The notes under the pieces: generated by a model | What the model was told of the DNA's origin: nothing | Databases searched by the model: none | Seen by the model: the letters and a program-made list of their open reading frames with translations, nothing else | Position numbers and translations under genes: made by a program | Shown here: one piece after another, positions 5,631-5,923 of the stretch | Layout: each line of letters opens with the position of its first letter | How positions within the stretch are numbered: position 1 is the stretch's first letter | From: Enterocloster bolteae | GTDB taxonomy: Bacteria; Bacillota_A; Clostridia; Lachnospirales; Lachnospiraceae | NCBI GenBank assembly: GCA_021769025.1 | Contig: JAETTS010000171.1 | Location: 1-5,923 of the forward strand | DNA length: 5,923 nucleotides | Reading direction: 5' to 3'

Positions 5631-5923
5631 ATGTTTGATATCGAAGAAGAATTGAAGAAACTTCCGGCCCAGCCTGGCGTATATATCATGCATGATGCAA
5701 AAGATGAGATCATCTATGTGGGCAAGGCCATCAGCTTAAAGAACCGGGTTCGCCAGTATTTCCAGAGCAGCAGGAACAAGACGGCTAAGATTGAGCAGAT
5801 GGTGTCCAGAATCGTCAGGTTTGAGTATATCATTACTGACTCTGAACTGGAGGCCCTGGTACTGGAGTGCAACCTGATCAAGGAGCATCAGCCCAGGTAC
5901 AACACCATGTTAAAGGATGACAA
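5631..5923 (+). CDS. uvrC: UvrC, excinuclease ABC subunit C (3' partial)
   Basis: UvrC makes both incisions around a DNA lesion after UvrA/UvrB recognition in cytoplasmic nucleotide excision repair. The first 97 codons are present; the full protein is usually about 600 residues, so the UvrB-binding, RNase H-like and HhH parts lie beyond the right edge. What remains is essentially the N-terminal GIY-YIG nuclease domain, responsible for the 3' incision. It shows GVY (16-18), YVG (29-31), Arg39 in LKNRVRQYF, Glu79 in [16 protein letters not shown], and Asn91. These match the catalytic Tyr, Arg, Glu and Asn positions known for the family. The ATG follows GAAGGTGG (5616-5623) with a 7-nt spacer. 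No SOS operator is visible upstream; the structured leader may affect expression. Confidence 0.97.
   Translation, partial: MFDIEEELKKLPAQPGVYIMHDAKDEIIYVGKAISLKNRVRQYFQSSRNKTAKIEQMVSRIVRFEYIITDSELEALVLECNLIKEHQPRYNTMLKDD

Noticed and set aside
5421..5713. Minus-strand ORFs across the DUF1653-uvrC gap
   Set aside because: They are antisense to uvrC and the DUF1653 gene at both ends. The open frame in the gap is better explained by palindromic structure.

Overview
The window looks like chromosomal DNA of a Gram-positive Clostridia bacterium, most likely a Lachnospiraceae member (Clostridium cluster XIVa type). The grounds are moderate GC content, AGGAGG-like ribosome binding sites, a Firmicutes-type heterodimeric ABC exporter, and a DUF4015-type lipoprotein next to a DUF1653 protein and uvrC. 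The species is an inference and was not tested by a search. All genes lie on the + strand, and no mobile element, CRISPR array, tRNA or rRNA was found.

Bases 1-3362 hold two overlapping genes for the halves of a heterodimeric ABC exporter. The first is cut by the left edge of the window. Its nucleotide-binding domain carries the degenerate-site substitutions (Asp for the catalytic Glu, Gln for the switch His). The second has the catalytic Glu and His but a variant LSQGQ signature. The pair therefore forms one competent and one degenerate ATP site, as in the TM287/288, BmrCD and LmrCD families.

Bases 3363-3610 hold no protein gene but are the most interesting part of the window. A near-consensus extended -10 promoter (TTGCAA-17-TATAGT) is followed by about 185 nt that fold on paper into a compact RNA. 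It has a 10-bp stem enclosing an H-type pseudoknot, a second interleaved (pseudoknotted) helix pair and two more hairpins. I read it as a structured non-coding RNA or long structured leader. The raiA-motif RNA is my best guess at a named family, but that is unproven.

Bases 3611-5511 encode a lipoprotein with a putative glycoside-hydrolase-like TIM barrel (DUF4015 type), then a DUF1653 protein 23 nt downstream. Both are probably transcribed from the promoter before the structured RNA. Bases 5512-5630 form a second structured intergenic segment, with a GC-rich terminator-like hairpin and an upstream complement of the uvrC Shine-Dalgarno sequence. Base 5631 to the right edge encodes the first 97 residues of UvrC, the nucleotide-excision-repair endonuclease, with its GIY-YIG domain intact. 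The genes seem to be functionally unrelated neighbours; the possible links are transcriptional.
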